Shown: positions 26,466 to 36,199 of the stretch, one piece after another
Numbering within the stretch: position 1 is the stretch's first letter
How the letters are laid out: each line of letters begins with the position of its first letter
Source of the DNA: an uncultured Altererythrobacter sp.
Lineage (GTDB): Bacteria; Pseudomonadota; Alphaproteobacteria; Sphingomonadales; Sphingomonadaceae
Length of the DNA: 64,000 bases
NCBI GenBank assembly: GCA_913056125.1
Contig: CAJXNC010000003.1
Span: 248,001-312,000, forward strand
Reading direction: 5' to 3'
The notes under the pieces: model-generated
Database searches by the model: none
Told to the model about the DNA's origin: nothing
Seen by the model: only the letters and a program-made list of their open reading frames with translations
Translations under genes and position numbers: made by a program

Positions 26466-27665
26466 TTATCCGGCTGGCGTGAGGTGCAGAAGCTTGCCGC
26501 GCGGGCCATCCTCCAACACCCAAAGCGAGCCATCATCTGCCTCGACGATGTCGCGCAGGCGGCTGGGGAAGGCATAGCGTCCTTCTTCCGTTGCGCTACC
26601 GGTGCCCGTGGCATCGGTAGCAACGCGCACGATGGACGTAGTGCCCAGATTGGCGATCAGCGCCTGCCCGGTCCAGTCGGCAAACAGGTCTCCGCGATAG
26701 AAGATGAAATCGCCCGGCGCGATGACCGGCGTCCAGTAAATGGCGGGCTTGGTGAAGCCGTCATCCTCCGTGTGGTCGGGAATATCGGTGCCGCGATAAT
26801 TGATGCCCATGGAGCGGATGGGCCAACCGTAATTGTTGCCCTCCATCACCTTGTTGATCTCGTCTCCTCCGCGCGGACCATGTTCGAGATCCCAGAGCTG
26901 GCCATCGGCATCGAATTGCAGGCCCAGCAGGTTGCGATGGCCGTAGGACCAGATCTGGTCGGTCGGGCTGCCCATGTCGGCAAAGGGGTTTCCGGCAGCA
27001 GGGGAGCCATCGAGGATGAGGCGCACAACCGTGCCGAGATTGTTGGACAGGTCCTGTGCTGGATCCTGCTGCTGGCGGTCGCCGCTCGAAACGAAAAGGT
27101 ATTCTCCGTCGGGCGAAAAGGCGATCTTGTGGCTGAAATGGCCATTGCTCGCGATGGCGAGGCTCTGCTGCCAGATTTCCGTCAGGCCCTCGATGACGCA
27201 GCTATCGGCCTGCTCGCAGACGAGCGTTCCGCGGCCAAGTGCTGCGCGGCGCGCATCGCCTTCGTCGGCCTTTGCCCAGGACAGGTAGATCGTGCCGCTT
27301 TCGGCATAGTCGGGCGCAAATGCGATATCGCCAAGCCCGCCCTGGCCACCATAGGCGACTTCGGGAAGGCCGCTCTCGATCGTTCCCAGGCTTCCGGTGG
27401 CGGGATCGTAGAACTTCGCCGTGCCGCCCTTTTCGGTGATGAAGAAACGGCCTGTGGTCGGCTCGATGGCGATGGCCCAGGGTTCGGCGAACTGGCCGTG
27501 GCTTTCGGCGGTAAAGGGCGAGCCTGCTTCAAGCTCGATGGCTTCGCCCGAGACGACCGCTGACGAAGTTGCCGCTGAAGGACTATCCCCCGTCTGTGCA
27601 GCGCTGCAGCTTGCAGCGAAAATGGCGACCGGGAATAGTGTGGATGTCAGGATTTTACGGTTCAT
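26466..27665 (-). CDS. PQQ-dependent sugar dehydrogenase-family lipoprotein (GSDH/YliI)
   Basis: ATG 27665 gives 399 residues with lipobox FAASC, a linker, then a six-bladed beta-propeller. Motifs include FAEPWAIAIEPTTGRFFITEKGG, NGHFSHKIAFSPDGEYLFVSSGDR (catalytic-type His) and GHRNLLGLQFDADGQLWDLEHGPRGGDEIN, a signature of soluble aldose sugar dehydrogenases. It would oxidise aldoses in the periplasm with PQQ and Ca2+. The track runs on to 28163 through rnhB in antisense. Its start codon overlaps the rnhB start codon on the other strand. Confidence 0.88.
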   Translation of the reverse strand: MNRKILTSTLFPVAIFAASCSAAQTGDSPSAATSSAVVSGEAIELEAGSPFTAESHGQFAEPWAIAIEPTTGRFFITEKGGTAKFYDPATGSLGTIESGLPEVAYGGQGGLGDIAFAPDYAESGTIYLSWAKADEGDARRAALGRGTLVCEQADSCVIEGLTEIWQQSLAIASNGHFSHKIAFSPDGEYLFVSSGDRQQQDPAQDLSNNLGTVVRLILDGSPAAGNPFADMGSPTDQIWSYGHRNLLGLQFDADGQLWDLEHGPRGGDEINKVMEGNNYGWPIRSMGINYRGTDIPDHTEDDGFTKPAIYWTPVIAPGDFIFYRGDLFADWTGQALIANLGTTSIVRVATDATGTGSATEEGRYAFPSRLRDIVEADDGSLWVLEDGPRGKLLHLTPAG

Positions 27666-28299
27666 GCTCTCAGGAACTCCCTCTCGCGATTTCGGCGCCC
27701 GGCTTGCCCCGGATGCCCTTGTTGCGGGCGTTGACGAGGCAGGGCGCGGACCATTGGCGGGGCCGGTTGTGGCGGCTGCCGTGCTGCTATGCAAGCCGGG
27801 ACCAAAGGGCATAGGCGATTCCAAGAAACTGAGCACTACGAAGCGTGAGAGACTGGAAGTTGAAATCCGCCAGAGCTGTGCCTTCGGTATTGGCGTGGTC
27901 GAGCCGGAAGAGATCGACCGGATCAACATCTTTGCGGCGACGATGCTGGCCATGACCCGGGCGATGGAGCGCCTGTGTGAAGCTGTGGGAACGGAGCTTG
28001 CAATGGCACTGATCGACGGCAATCTGACGCCCGATGGCCGCCATCCAGACTGGCGCTGGCCCGCCCGCGCGATTGTTGGCGGGGATGGCAAGGAGGCGAG
28101 CATCGGGGCTGCCTCCATCCTCGCCAAGACCTGGCGTGACAGGATCATGGTGGAGGCGGCCAAGGAGCATCCCCATTACGGCTGGGAGCGGAACAAGGGA
28201 TATGGCTCGAAGGAGCATATGGAGGCGTTGCGCCTCCACGGTCCTACGCCGCTGCACCGGCGCAGCTTCGCACCGGTGGCGCAATTGGCATTGCTGTGA
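27664..28299 (+). CDS. rnhB: Ribonuclease HII
   Basis: The 211-residue protein contains the RNase HII active-site motifs VAGVDEAGRGPLAGPV, IGDSKKLST and GGDGKEASIGAASILAKTWRD, with catalytic Asp/Glu residues from the DEAGRG motif. It cleaves RNA at RNA-DNA junctions, including single ribonucleotides. ATG 27664 is the only canonical start near the conserved core; only a weak AGGA lies upstream. Its ATG interlocks with the divergent PQQ-dehydrogenase ATG (CATG), so its promoter must lie inside that gene. Confidence 0.93.
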   Translation: MLSGTPSRDFGARLAPDALVAGVDEAGRGPLAGPVVAAAVLLCKPGPKGIGDSKKLSTTKRERLEVEIRQSCAFGIGVVEPEEIDRINIFAATMLAMTRAMERLCEAVGTELAMALIDGNLTPDGRHPDWRWPARAIVGGDGKEASIGAASILAKTWRDRIMVEAAKEHPHYGWERNKGYGSKEHMEALRLHGPTPLHRRSFAPVAQLALL

Positions 28300-28383
28300 A
28301 ACCACTGTAAGCGACATCGACAATTGCCATGACTTGTCGGACCGGTCATGGGCTTGGAAACACGGCGTATTGGAGAGAAGATC

Positions 28384-29097
28384 TTGGGACTTAGGCAGCT
28401 CATCAAGCAACCGTTCCAGCCGATCATGCGCGCCCGCCGTGCTGCAGAAGCGACGAGGTCGCTTCATCCGCGTACATGCCCGATGTGCGGTTACCGTGGC
28501 TATTTCGACGCCTATGGGCGCCCGCCGCGGCTCGATGCCATGTGCCGTTCCTGTTTTTCGCTCGAGCGGCACCGGCTTTTCTGGCTGTGGTTTCGGGACA
28601 ATAGCGACAAATTGCTGGAGCCGGTGGTGCATTTCGCGCCCGAGAAGATCTTCGTCTCGCGCTTTCGAGAGGCCCTCGCCGATTATCGCACGAGCGACCC
28701 GATGATGGCTGATGTCGATTTGCGGCTCGACCTTGAACAGCTCGACCTGCCCGACGATTCCGTCGGCACGGTGATCTGCAATCACGTGCTCGAGCATGTC
28801 GACGATACCAAGGCCATGGCGGAGATCTATCGCGTGCTGAAGCCGGGCGGCCTTGCCATTCTTTCCGTGCCCATCGTTGAAGGCTGGGAAAGCACTTACG
28901 AAGTAGATGGCATCACCTCGGAGCACGATCGCGAATTGCATTTTGGCCAATATGACCATGTGCGATATTTCGGCCGGGATTTTCGCGACCGGCTCAGGAA
29001 TGCGGGCTTCTCGATCGAGGAAGTCACAGCCGAAGGCCCAGCCGTGATCGAATATGGTTTGCAGCGCGGCGAAAAGGTTTTCCTCTGCAGCAAATGA
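28384..29097 (+). CDS. Zinc-ribbon class I SAM methyltransferase
   Basis: An N-terminal zinc ribbon (CPMC near the start and CRSC about 24 residues later) precedes a SAM-dependent methyltransferase-11 domain, with LDLEQLDLPDDSVGTVICNHVLEHV as the binding core. I prefer TTG 28384, which has GGAGAG 8 nt upstream; ATG 28348 (track) lacks a ribosome site and would add 12 residues. The substrate is unknown; related zinc-ribbon methyltransferases occur in glycan loci. It is followed at 10 bp by an SDR gene, suggesting an operon. Confidence 0.78.
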   Translation: MGLRQLIKQPFQPIMRARRAAEATRSLHPRTCPMCGYRGYFDAYGRPPRLDAMCRSCFSLERHRLFWLWFRDNSDKLLEPVVHFAPEKIFVSRFREALADYRTSDPMMADVDLRLDLEQLDLPDDSVGTVICNHVLEHVDDTKAMAEIYRVLKPGGLAILSVPIVEGWESTYEVDGITSEHDRELHFGQYDHVRYFGRDFRDRLRNAGFSIEEVTAEGPAVIEYGLQRGEKVFLCSK

Positions 29098-29107
29098 AGT
29101 GAGCGCA

Positions 29108-30004
29108 ATGGGCTTTTCCGAAGGGTGTATCGAAAGCCAGGAAGGCCACATCATCCTCATCACCGGGGCCAATAGCGGCATTGGCTTCAGCGCAGCCAAG
29201 ATGCTGGCCGGGCAGGGCGCGAAAGTGCTGTTCGCCTGCCGCAGCGAGGCTAAGGCGCGCGCGGCAATGGCGCAGCTGCGGGACTATTACGACGGGGATG
29301 TCGATCTCGGTTTCGTCCCGCTCGACCTGGCGGATCCTGCCAGTATTCGCGCGGCAGTGGAGCAGGTGGAACGGCTGGATGTGCTGATCAACAATGCCGG
29401 GATCATGAACCCGCCACTTCGCCTGACCGATCTGGGCGTGGAATCGCAATTTGCCACCAACCACCTCGGACATTTCGCGCTGACCAGCTTGCTGCTTCCC
29501 AAGATTGACGGGCCGGACCCGCGCGTGGTTTCCGTCGCCAGCCTTGCCCACCGCCGGGCGGCAATCGACTTCGACAATTTCGACGGTAGCAGGGGCTATC
29601 GCGCCATGCAGTTCTACGGCCAGAGCAAGCTGGCCAATATGCTCTTCTTCGCCGAGCTCGACCGGCGACTGCGCGCTATCGGATCGCCGATCAAGGCGAT
29701 GGGCTGCCACCCCGGGCTGGCCGGGACCGGACTGGGCAATGGCGTGCTTGAGAACATGGTCTTCAAGCTGGCGGGTGTGTTCTTCAACACGGCCGACGCC
29801 GGGGCCTTGCCGACCTTGCAGGCTGCTACCGATCCCGAAGCGCAGGGCGGGGACTATTACGGGCCACAGGGCTTTGGCGAAACCCGGGGGGCCTCGGGCA
29901 AGGCGAGCCGAACCGCGCAGGCGGCCGATCCGCAGCTTGCGGCGCGTTTGTGGAATGTCTCGGTAGAGCTGACCGGAGTGGATCCGGGATTGGTTCCCGC
30001 CTAG
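29108..30004 (+). CDS. Short-chain dehydrogenase/reductase
   Basis: The 298-residue SDR has the NAD(P)-binding TGANSGIG motif (about 19-26), NNAG at about 93, and the catalytic YGQSK with upstream Ser in VVSVASLAH. It resembles the retinol dehydrogenase/WW-oxidoreductase-like branch, with an extra C-terminal segment. The cofactor is likely NADPH, because Arg follows the second beta strand (FACRSE). The substrate is unknown. It probably shares a transcript with the upstream methyltransferase; the stop overlaps the convergent sulfotransferase (CTAG). Confidence 0.85.
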   Translation: MGFSEGCIESQEGHIILITGANSGIGFSAAKMLAGQGAKVLFACRSEAKARAAMAQLRDYYDGDVDLGFVPLDLADPASIRAAVEQVERLDVLINNAGIMNPPLRLTDLGVESQFATNHLGHFALTSLLLPKIDGPDPRVVSVASLAHRRAAIDFDNFDGSRGYRAMQFYGQSKLANMLFFAELDRRLRAIGSPIKAMGCHPGLAGTGLGNGVLENMVFKLAGVFFNTADAGALPTLQAATDPEAQGGDYYGPQGFGETRGASGKASRTAQAADPQLAARLWNVSVELTGVDPGLVPA

Positions 30005-30699
30005 CCGGCGAAGGCCTTGGCTCGCAATTCCTCGATATAGCCGCCCGCAAATCCTTCGAGGATAGCCGGATCGGCGGGCAGTCCCCCCTGTTCGTCCGAC
30101 TTGCCGCCAAGTTCGTCACGGCTGTTGACCTTGGGGAAGGGCGCATCGGGCACGGGCACGCCGAGGAAATTGCATAGCGGCTCCCACCCTTCCTTCGGGT
30201 GGAAAACCAGCAGCCGCTCGGGCGCGATCGTGTCGATCACAGCCTGGTTATGCGCCTTGTACCATTCGGTCATGAAGGCGCGGTCGGACAGTTTGCCGCC
30301 GCCGAAATCGCGCAGATATGTTCCCTCGAACATCGTCATCAGTGGCGAGCCTTCGAGCGAGGCGAGCATGCGCGGCGACATGATCGTTTCGCTGACCGAT
30401 TCGAACCACGTATCCGGATCGCGCACGGTCAGCAGGACCTTGGCATCGGGGTAATATTCGGACAGCTCGCGCCAGTAAGTGCTGGCGGGGAAATCGGTGG
30501 TCGAGCGATAGCCGTCGAAGATCGCATCCCAGTCGGGCTTGCCGTCGGCGACGTCCTGCCACAGCGGGATGTTCCTCGTCGCCCCGCGAAACACCTCCGC
30601 CATGTGGTAGCACGGACCCATGCCGATGTGCTCGAGTGCGAATTTCATCGAGAAGGTTGCGGTCCGACCCGGACCTGCGCCGATTACTTCCAGAGCCAT
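30001..30699 (-). CDS. Sulfotransferase-family protein (Sulfotransfer_4-like)
   Basis: The 232-residue protein starts at ATG 30699 behind GGGGGA; the track's 18-residue extension is unsupported. GAGPGRTATFSMKFALE is the 5'-phosphosulfate binding loop and LLTVRDPDTWFESV the 3'-phosphate site of the PAPS-dependent family. It resembles the small cytosolic Sulfotransfer_4/NAD-dependent-epimerase-associated group; many of these have unproven substrates. It overlaps the SDR stop by 4 bp. This is a different subfamily from the sulfotransferase at 55179. Confidence 0.8.
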   Translation of the reverse strand: MALEVIGAGPGRTATFSMKFALEHIGMGPCYHMAEVFRGATRNIPLWQDVADGKPDWDAIFDGYRSTTDFPASTYWRELSEYYPDAKVLLTVRDPDTWFESVSETIMSPRMLASLEGSPLMTMFEGTYLRDFGGGKLSDRAFMTEWYKAHNQAVIDTIAPERLLVFHPKEGWEPLCNFLGVPVPDAPFPKVNSRDELGGKSDEQGGLPADPAILEGFAGGYIEELRAKAFAG

Positions 30700-30868
30700 G
30701 TGATCCCCCGAGTTGAGTGGTTTCACGTTGACCCAGAATACCGGCACGAGCAACGGGAATTCCTCAGAGCAGGGTCGCTACCGGCCCAACACATTGCCCG
30801 TGCTTGCAATTTTCGGCTATCCCCAGCTTCCGCGTGTCCCGGAAGGGGAAACGAGGGAGGGAGAGTTC

Positions 30869-32542
30869 ATGCCGTTGCCGATTGGCAGGACCGGGCGAAT
30901 ACCGCGCCTGTACCTGCAATTGTTCCTGTCGGTCCTTGCGACGGCTTTCTTCGTCAGCGCCGAGCCCGCCCGCGCCGCGCCTCCGGAAGCATGCTCGCGC
31001 ATGCCTGCCCAGCTTTCGGGCGCCGATCTCGACTGGTTTCGCTTCCGCCTCAAGCATCTCTTCCCGTCCAGATATGCGGAAATTCTCTCCGACATCGCAA
31101 TCCGCGAGGCAGACGAAGACATGCTGGTCGGTCCGCAGTTCCGCCCGGCGCAGCAGGCAGAGATCATCCTCCCGCAGCAATTCCTGCCGCGCCTATGCCG
31201 CATGATCGTGGTCCAGGTGCTCTACGACCCGGATCGACAGCGACTGTTTGCGCCGATCGAGCCGCTGGCGCGTAGCTGCGTCGAGGAAGGCGGCTTCGAA
31301 CCGCAATGCCTCGACCTCGCGATTCAGGATTTCTTCGCCCGGGTGCCGATTTTCGGCGAAGCCACCTTCTATACCGACGGCGACGTCCCGACCATGCTGA
31401 CCTATCAGGTCGCCACGTTCCTGCTGGCGCACGAAGCGGGCCACGCCGTGCTGAGGGCGACGCTGACACCCGACGAGTTCATGGAGGTGGACGAGGAAAC
31501 CGAGGCCGACATGCTCGCCCTGATGGCAACGGTCGATTCCATGACGGCGCCCGTCGCGCCCACCTTTGCCCTTGCCAGCGCCTCGCTTGTCGAACAGCCG
31601 GTGGACCCGCGCTTCGGTACCCATCCCAGCGCCTTTTGCCGCTACCGACGGGTTGGCACGCTGGTCGGAAGCGTCATCGACGGGCTCAGGACCTTGTCGA
31701 GCCTTTCCCGCGGACAGGGTGATCAACGGTCGGGAACTTCGGCACGGGAAAGCTGGCGCGATGTTCGCTCGCTGCTGCCAGCCGCGCCAGCCGTCAATTG
31801 CGAGGAGATCTCGGAGGAGCGCTTCGCACCACTGACCCGGGACCTGGATGATGTCGCGGCAATTGTCCGGCAGGCCGGTGTCGCACCGTTTGCGGATGAA
31901 AAGGCGGAAGCTGCGATAGCCGCACTGCAACAGTTCTCGGCCCGTACGCAGCAGGGCAGGGGAATGGCCGACACGGCCGCGCTGAACCTTCTCCTGCATA
32001 TGCAGAGCACGCAGAGCGCGATGGGCAATGAAGATCTGGGCCAGCCAGCATCGGAAGCGGATAAGGCTCGGGTGGCGGACCGGGTCCTGACGCTGTTCTC
32101 ACCCGACGAAATGGAGGAGTTCGGCTCAGGAGACCGGTTTTTGATCAGTTGGCTTCGCGCAATGACCAACTTTGCCCGAAAGTCGACTGACACGCCCTTT
32201 GCGGAAGCGATCGCCGAACTACAAGAAGATCTCGACCTGGCGTTCTCGTATGCCGATCCGGTCGAATGGCTGCAAGCCAATGCCTATGGATTGACGAGGG
32301 TCCTTAGTCAGTCGCCGAGCGATCTCGAACAGGCCACGATAGCTGTGCTGACCTATACCAGCACGCAACTCGTCATCGGGGACTGCAGCGATGAAGCGAT
32401 GCGTGCAAACCTCATGTCCCGCAGGACATACTCTGTCGTCGGCCAGGTCGCTCCGATTATGAGCGTGGAGCAATGCCAGACGGCGCGGCGCGAATTCGGG
32501 CGCCTGCTGGCACAGAATAACGGGTACGTCTTCGAGCCCTGA
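30869..32542 (+). CDS. Exported metallopeptidase-like protein with HEAGH motif
   Basis: ATG 30869, behind AGGGAGGGAG, gives 557 residues with a signal peptide ending near ARAAP. The catalytic helix LLAHEAGHAVL (HExxH) is followed about 20 residues later by EETEADMLALM, whose Glu could be the third zinc ligand as in M48-like peptidases (ExxAD). The remaining sequence (about 270-557) is helical and family-less to me, with a disulfide-type Cys pair near the end. I cannot name a family with certainty; a periplasmic zinc peptidase is the best reading. Confidence 0.65.
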   Translation: MPLPIGRTGRIPRLYLQLFLSVLATAFFVSAEPARAAPPEACSRMPAQLSGADLDWFRFRLKHLFPSRYAEILSDIAIREADEDMLVGPQFRPAQQAEIILPQQFLPRLCRMIVVQVLYDPDRQRLFAPIEPLARSCVEEGGFEPQCLDLAIQDFFARVPIFGEATFYTDGDVPTMLTYQVATFLLAHEAGHAVLRATLTPDEFMEVDEETEADMLALMATVDSMTAPVAPTFALASASLVEQPVDPRFGTHPSAFCRYRRVGTLVGSVIDGLRTLSSLSRGQGDQRSGTSARESWRDVRSLLPAAPAVNCEEISEERFAPLTRDLDDVAAIVRQAGVAPFADEKAEAAIAALQQFSARTQQGRGMADTAALNLLLHMQSTQSAMGNEDLGQPASEADKARVADRVLTLFSPDEMEEFGSGDRFLISWLRAMTNFARKSTDTPFAEAIAELQEDLDLAFSYADPVEWLQANAYGLTRVLSQSPSDLEQATIAVLTYTSTQLVIGDCSDEAMRANLMSRRTYSVVGQVAPIMSVEQCQTARREFGRLLAQNNGYVFEP

Positions 32543-32561
32543 GCGGGGGCGGAATGCGGTT

Positions 32562-33113
32562 TCAGCCTTGGCAGCTCTCAGCGAGATAAGCGTCCAGTCT
32601 TGCGCCCAGTGGGCTGCCGTAGGTCGCGCGCAATTGTTCGAAGCCGATCAGCCCGGCAAATTCGGTAAAATTGCAGATGTCCTCCTGGAACCATTCGTCC
32701 AGCATATCGGCATCACAGCGACTGCTTTCCCTGCACGTCAGGACATCGTCGTAATAGTCGATCAGGGTAATGAACTGTCGCTGGGTGTCGCTGTCCAGCG
32801 AAACCGATGGCTTGGCGTCACCAATCAGGTTTGCCTGGTAGGCGAGAAGGTAGTCCTCCTCGTGCTCGACGAAGAAAGCGCTGACCGCCTGTTCTGCCGC
32901 GACGATCGTCTGGTCGTAGCCGATCTGCAGGATCGTCAACGATACCTGCTTACGCATCATGTCCTGCTGCTGGTCGCGCTCACCCGTATAGATCAGCCAC
33001 ATCACGGCAACGGTCGCGATCACCGCTAGGTTGGCGATCGGAGTGATCGATGCCAGCAGAAGCGCGCCAATGCCGCGTCGCGTTGGCACCTCAAGTTCGC
33101 TGTCGTTGCTCAA
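32562..33113 (-). CDS. Membrane-anchored protein of unknown function
   Basis: TTG 33113 overlaps the upstream gene stop as TTGA, giving 183 residues; the track start at 33287 runs inside that gene in another frame. One TM segment (about 17-39, ASITPIANLAVIATVAVMWLIY) is followed by a soluble, acidic extracytoplasmic domain with three Cys (CRESSRC and CNFTEF region, plus ESCQG at the end), suggesting disulfide bonds. I do not recognise a family. It is coupled to the exported gene at 33466. Confidence 0.6.
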   Translation of the reverse strand: MSNDSELEVPTRRGIGALLLASITPIANLAVIATVAVMWLIYTGERDQQQDMMRKQVSLTILQIGYDQTIVAAEQAVSAFFVEHEEDYLLAYQANLIGDAKPSVSLDSDTQRQFITLIDYYDDVLTCRESSRCDADMLDEWFQEDICNFTEFAGLIGFEQLRATYGSPLGARLDAYLAESCQG

Positions 33114-33466
33114 CTCTCGCCACAGGGCCGCAGGAACAACTCGACCTTGGCATCGTCGCGTTCGACCGCAATTGACCGATCGCCCGGCCTGATCTTGCGC
33201 AGGCATTGCACATCTTCGGGTGACAGCAGGAGATAGCGCTCGCTGAAGCGTTGCGGGAAGGCCCCGAGTACGGGCGTCGGCGGGCATTCGCCGAGATCAA
33301 GTACGGTGCCGCGTCGACTGACGACCAGTTCGTCCCGGTGTTGTAGCAGGCATCGGTATTGCTCTTGCGTCACCACCGAAGAACGGGATTGCTCATTGTC
33401 CTGAGCGGTCGCCTGTTGCGAGGCTAATGTCCCAGCGATTACGCAGAAGAAGACGCTCGATCTCAC
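33110..33466 (-). CDS. Small exported protein with conserved cysteines
   Basis: I start at GTG 33466, where GGAGG lies 4 nt upstream and a signal peptide begins (MRSSVFFCVIAGTLASQQATAQ). The track start adds 57 implausible residues. The mature ~95-residue domain has four Cys (YRCLLQH, GECPPT, VQCLRK, RPCGES), probably two disulfides. No family was recognised. It is translationally coupled to the membrane protein at 32562, and lies upstream of ccrM on the opposite strand, sharing the GANTC-rich intergenic region. Confidence 0.55.
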   Translation of the reverse strand: MRSSVFFCVIAGTLASQQATAQDNEQSRSSVVTQEQYRCLLQHRDELVVSRRGTVLDLGECPPTPVLGAFPQRFSERYLLLSPEDVQCLRKIRPGDRSIAVERDDAKVELFLRPCGES

Positions 33467-33581
33467 CTGGCCTCCACTCCCTTTTCTTCTTACTTCTGAG
33501 GGTTCTGCCGCAGTCGAACCCGAGAGGCAAGCGGGCGCGGTGCCGTATTTCCCGACCCAATCGCCGACATTCCCCATAACC

Positions 33582-33734
33582 GAGTCTTCCGCGCCACACC
33601 CCATCATATCGAGTCTGCAAAGAGTCAGGAGACTCAATATCTTGTGCCGGACTCTTTTCGTTCCGCATTAACCATATTCGCCCAACATGCCTCGCAGCGG
33701 CATTTGCTGCTTGACCCGGGACTCCTCAGGACTC
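33582..33734 (+). promoter_or_regulatory. Cluster of seven GANTC sites plus a CtrA-type half-site upstream of ccrM
   Basis: GANTC occurs at 33582, 33611, 33622, 33631, 33650, 33720 and 33730 (all GAGTC or GACTC) within 153 bp; TTAACCAT at 33668-33675 resembles a CtrA half-site. The region precedes the ccrM GTG at 33763, so it probably contains the ccrM promoter and lets CcrM sense its own methylation. No gene lies between 33467 and 33762. Confidence 0.7.
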
Positions 33735-33747
33735 ACCCTGTGGATAA

Positions 33748-34899
<1,152 letters not shown>

Positions 34900-35065
34900 G
34901 CGCGGCCTGTCCTACATGACCCTTCAGTTCTAGCTGTCGGGATCATGAGTACCGAAAATCACTCATTCGTGTCTTTTCTGAGTGGAAAACTGCCCGCCCG
35001 GTTTTCTCGTTCAGGACAGTGTGTCAGGTGTGAGGGGTTAGCAGGATTTACCGGGTGAAAGTGCC

Positions 35066-36190
35066 GTGACCGAATCGATCTATCTCCAGCCCGTCGCGCT
35101 CGCCCTGTCCCCGCAAAGCGTGCATGGCGATGCCGTGCGGCTAGGCGGCTCCATGGCCTACGCGCATACATTCGCGGTGACGACAGTCCGCGATGGTGTG
35201 GTGGTCGAGCGCAATGTCTGCGGTGCCCGCGACATGGCCGAAGTGATCGGCAATTTACCTGAAGGCTTGGCGGCGGAGGCCGAGGCGCAATGGACCGCGC
35301 TCGGCAAGCAGCATGCCCCGCTGCAACTGGGCGAACGCACGATCCGGCTCGACCAGCCACAGGTCATGGGCATCCTCAATGTCACGCCGGACAGCTTTTC
35401 CGACGGCGGCAAGTTCATGGACGATCCGCTCGCCATGCAGGAACAGGCCGCCGACATGCACGAAGCGGGTGCGGCGATCATCGACATTGGCGGCGAAAGC
35501 ACACGGCCCGGAGCAGCGGCGGTGTGGGAAGGCGACGAGGTGGAGCGTGTCATCCCCGCCATCGACTATTGCCGGGGCATGGGCGCGGCGATCAGCGTCG
35601 ATACGCGCAGGCCGGGCGTGATGGAGAAGGCGATTGAGGCAGGCGCGCATATCATCAACGATGTCTCGGCCTTGCGCCACGATCCACGCAGCCTGGAATT
35701 TGCTGCAGCCAGCGGCAAGCCGGTGATCCTCATGCACGCTCCGGGCCCTAGCGCCGAGGCGGCGGAAAAGCTGCATGACGATGCGAGCTATGGAAACGTC
35801 GTGTTCGACGTGTTCGACTGGCTCAAGGAGCGGCGCGATGCCGCGCTGGAGGCGGGCATTGCGCGCGAGAACATCATTCTCGATCCGGGTGTGGGCTTCG
35901 GCAAGAACGTGGCACAGAACCTTGCCTTGCTGAACGCGCTGCCTTTGTTCCACGCGCTCGGCCAGCCGCTCCTGCTCGGAGCCAGCCGCAAGCGCATGAT
36001 CGGCGCGCTGTCGAACGAGGCGGCGGCGCACCAAAGGCTCGGCGGATCACTGGCGCTGGCGCAGCTCGGCATGGATGCGGGCTATCACCTGCTGCGCGTG
36101 CACGACGTGTTCGAGACGGTGCAGGCGCGCAATGTCTGGCGGGGCCTACGCGATGCGGCGCTTACCGATTTCACCGGGTTGGTGGACTGA
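35066..36190 (+). CDS. folP: Dihydropteroate synthase
   Basis: The 374-residue protein has an N-terminal extension (about 1-90) not present in ~280-residue FolP, then the TIM-barrel pterin-binding core: GILNVTPDSFSDGG, DIGGESTRPGA, NDVSAL and LDPGVGFGK. It condenses pABA with hydroxymethyldihydropterin diphosphate in folate synthesis. The start GTG 35066 has weak GTGAAAG nearby. It lies alone, 166 bp after ccrM, behind a region with two small inverted repeats. Confidence 0.93.
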   Translation: MTESIYLQPVALALSPQSVHGDAVRLGGSMAYAHTFAVTTVRDGVVVERNVCGARDMAEVIGNLPEGLAAEAEAQWTALGKQHAPLQLGERTIRLDQPQVMGILNVTPDSFSDGGKFMDDPLAMQEQAADMHEAGAAIIDIGGESTRPGAAAVWEGDEVERVIPAIDYCRGMGAAISVDTRRPGVMEKAIEAGAHIINDVSALRHDPRSLEFAAASGKPVILMHAPGPSAEAAEKLHDDASYGNVVFDVFDWLKERRDAALEAGIARENIILDPGVGFGKNVAQNLALLNALPLFHALGQPLLLGASRKRMIGALSNEAAAHQRLGGSLALAQLGMDAGYHLLRVHDVFETVQARNVWRGLRDAALTDFTGLVD

Positions 36191-36199
36191 ACTGGCCGC

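Noticed and set aside
27787-29199. 470-aa minus-strand ORF opposite rnhB and the methyltransferase
   Set aside because: Real genes on the plus strand explain the region; the ORF lacks ribosome site or domains.
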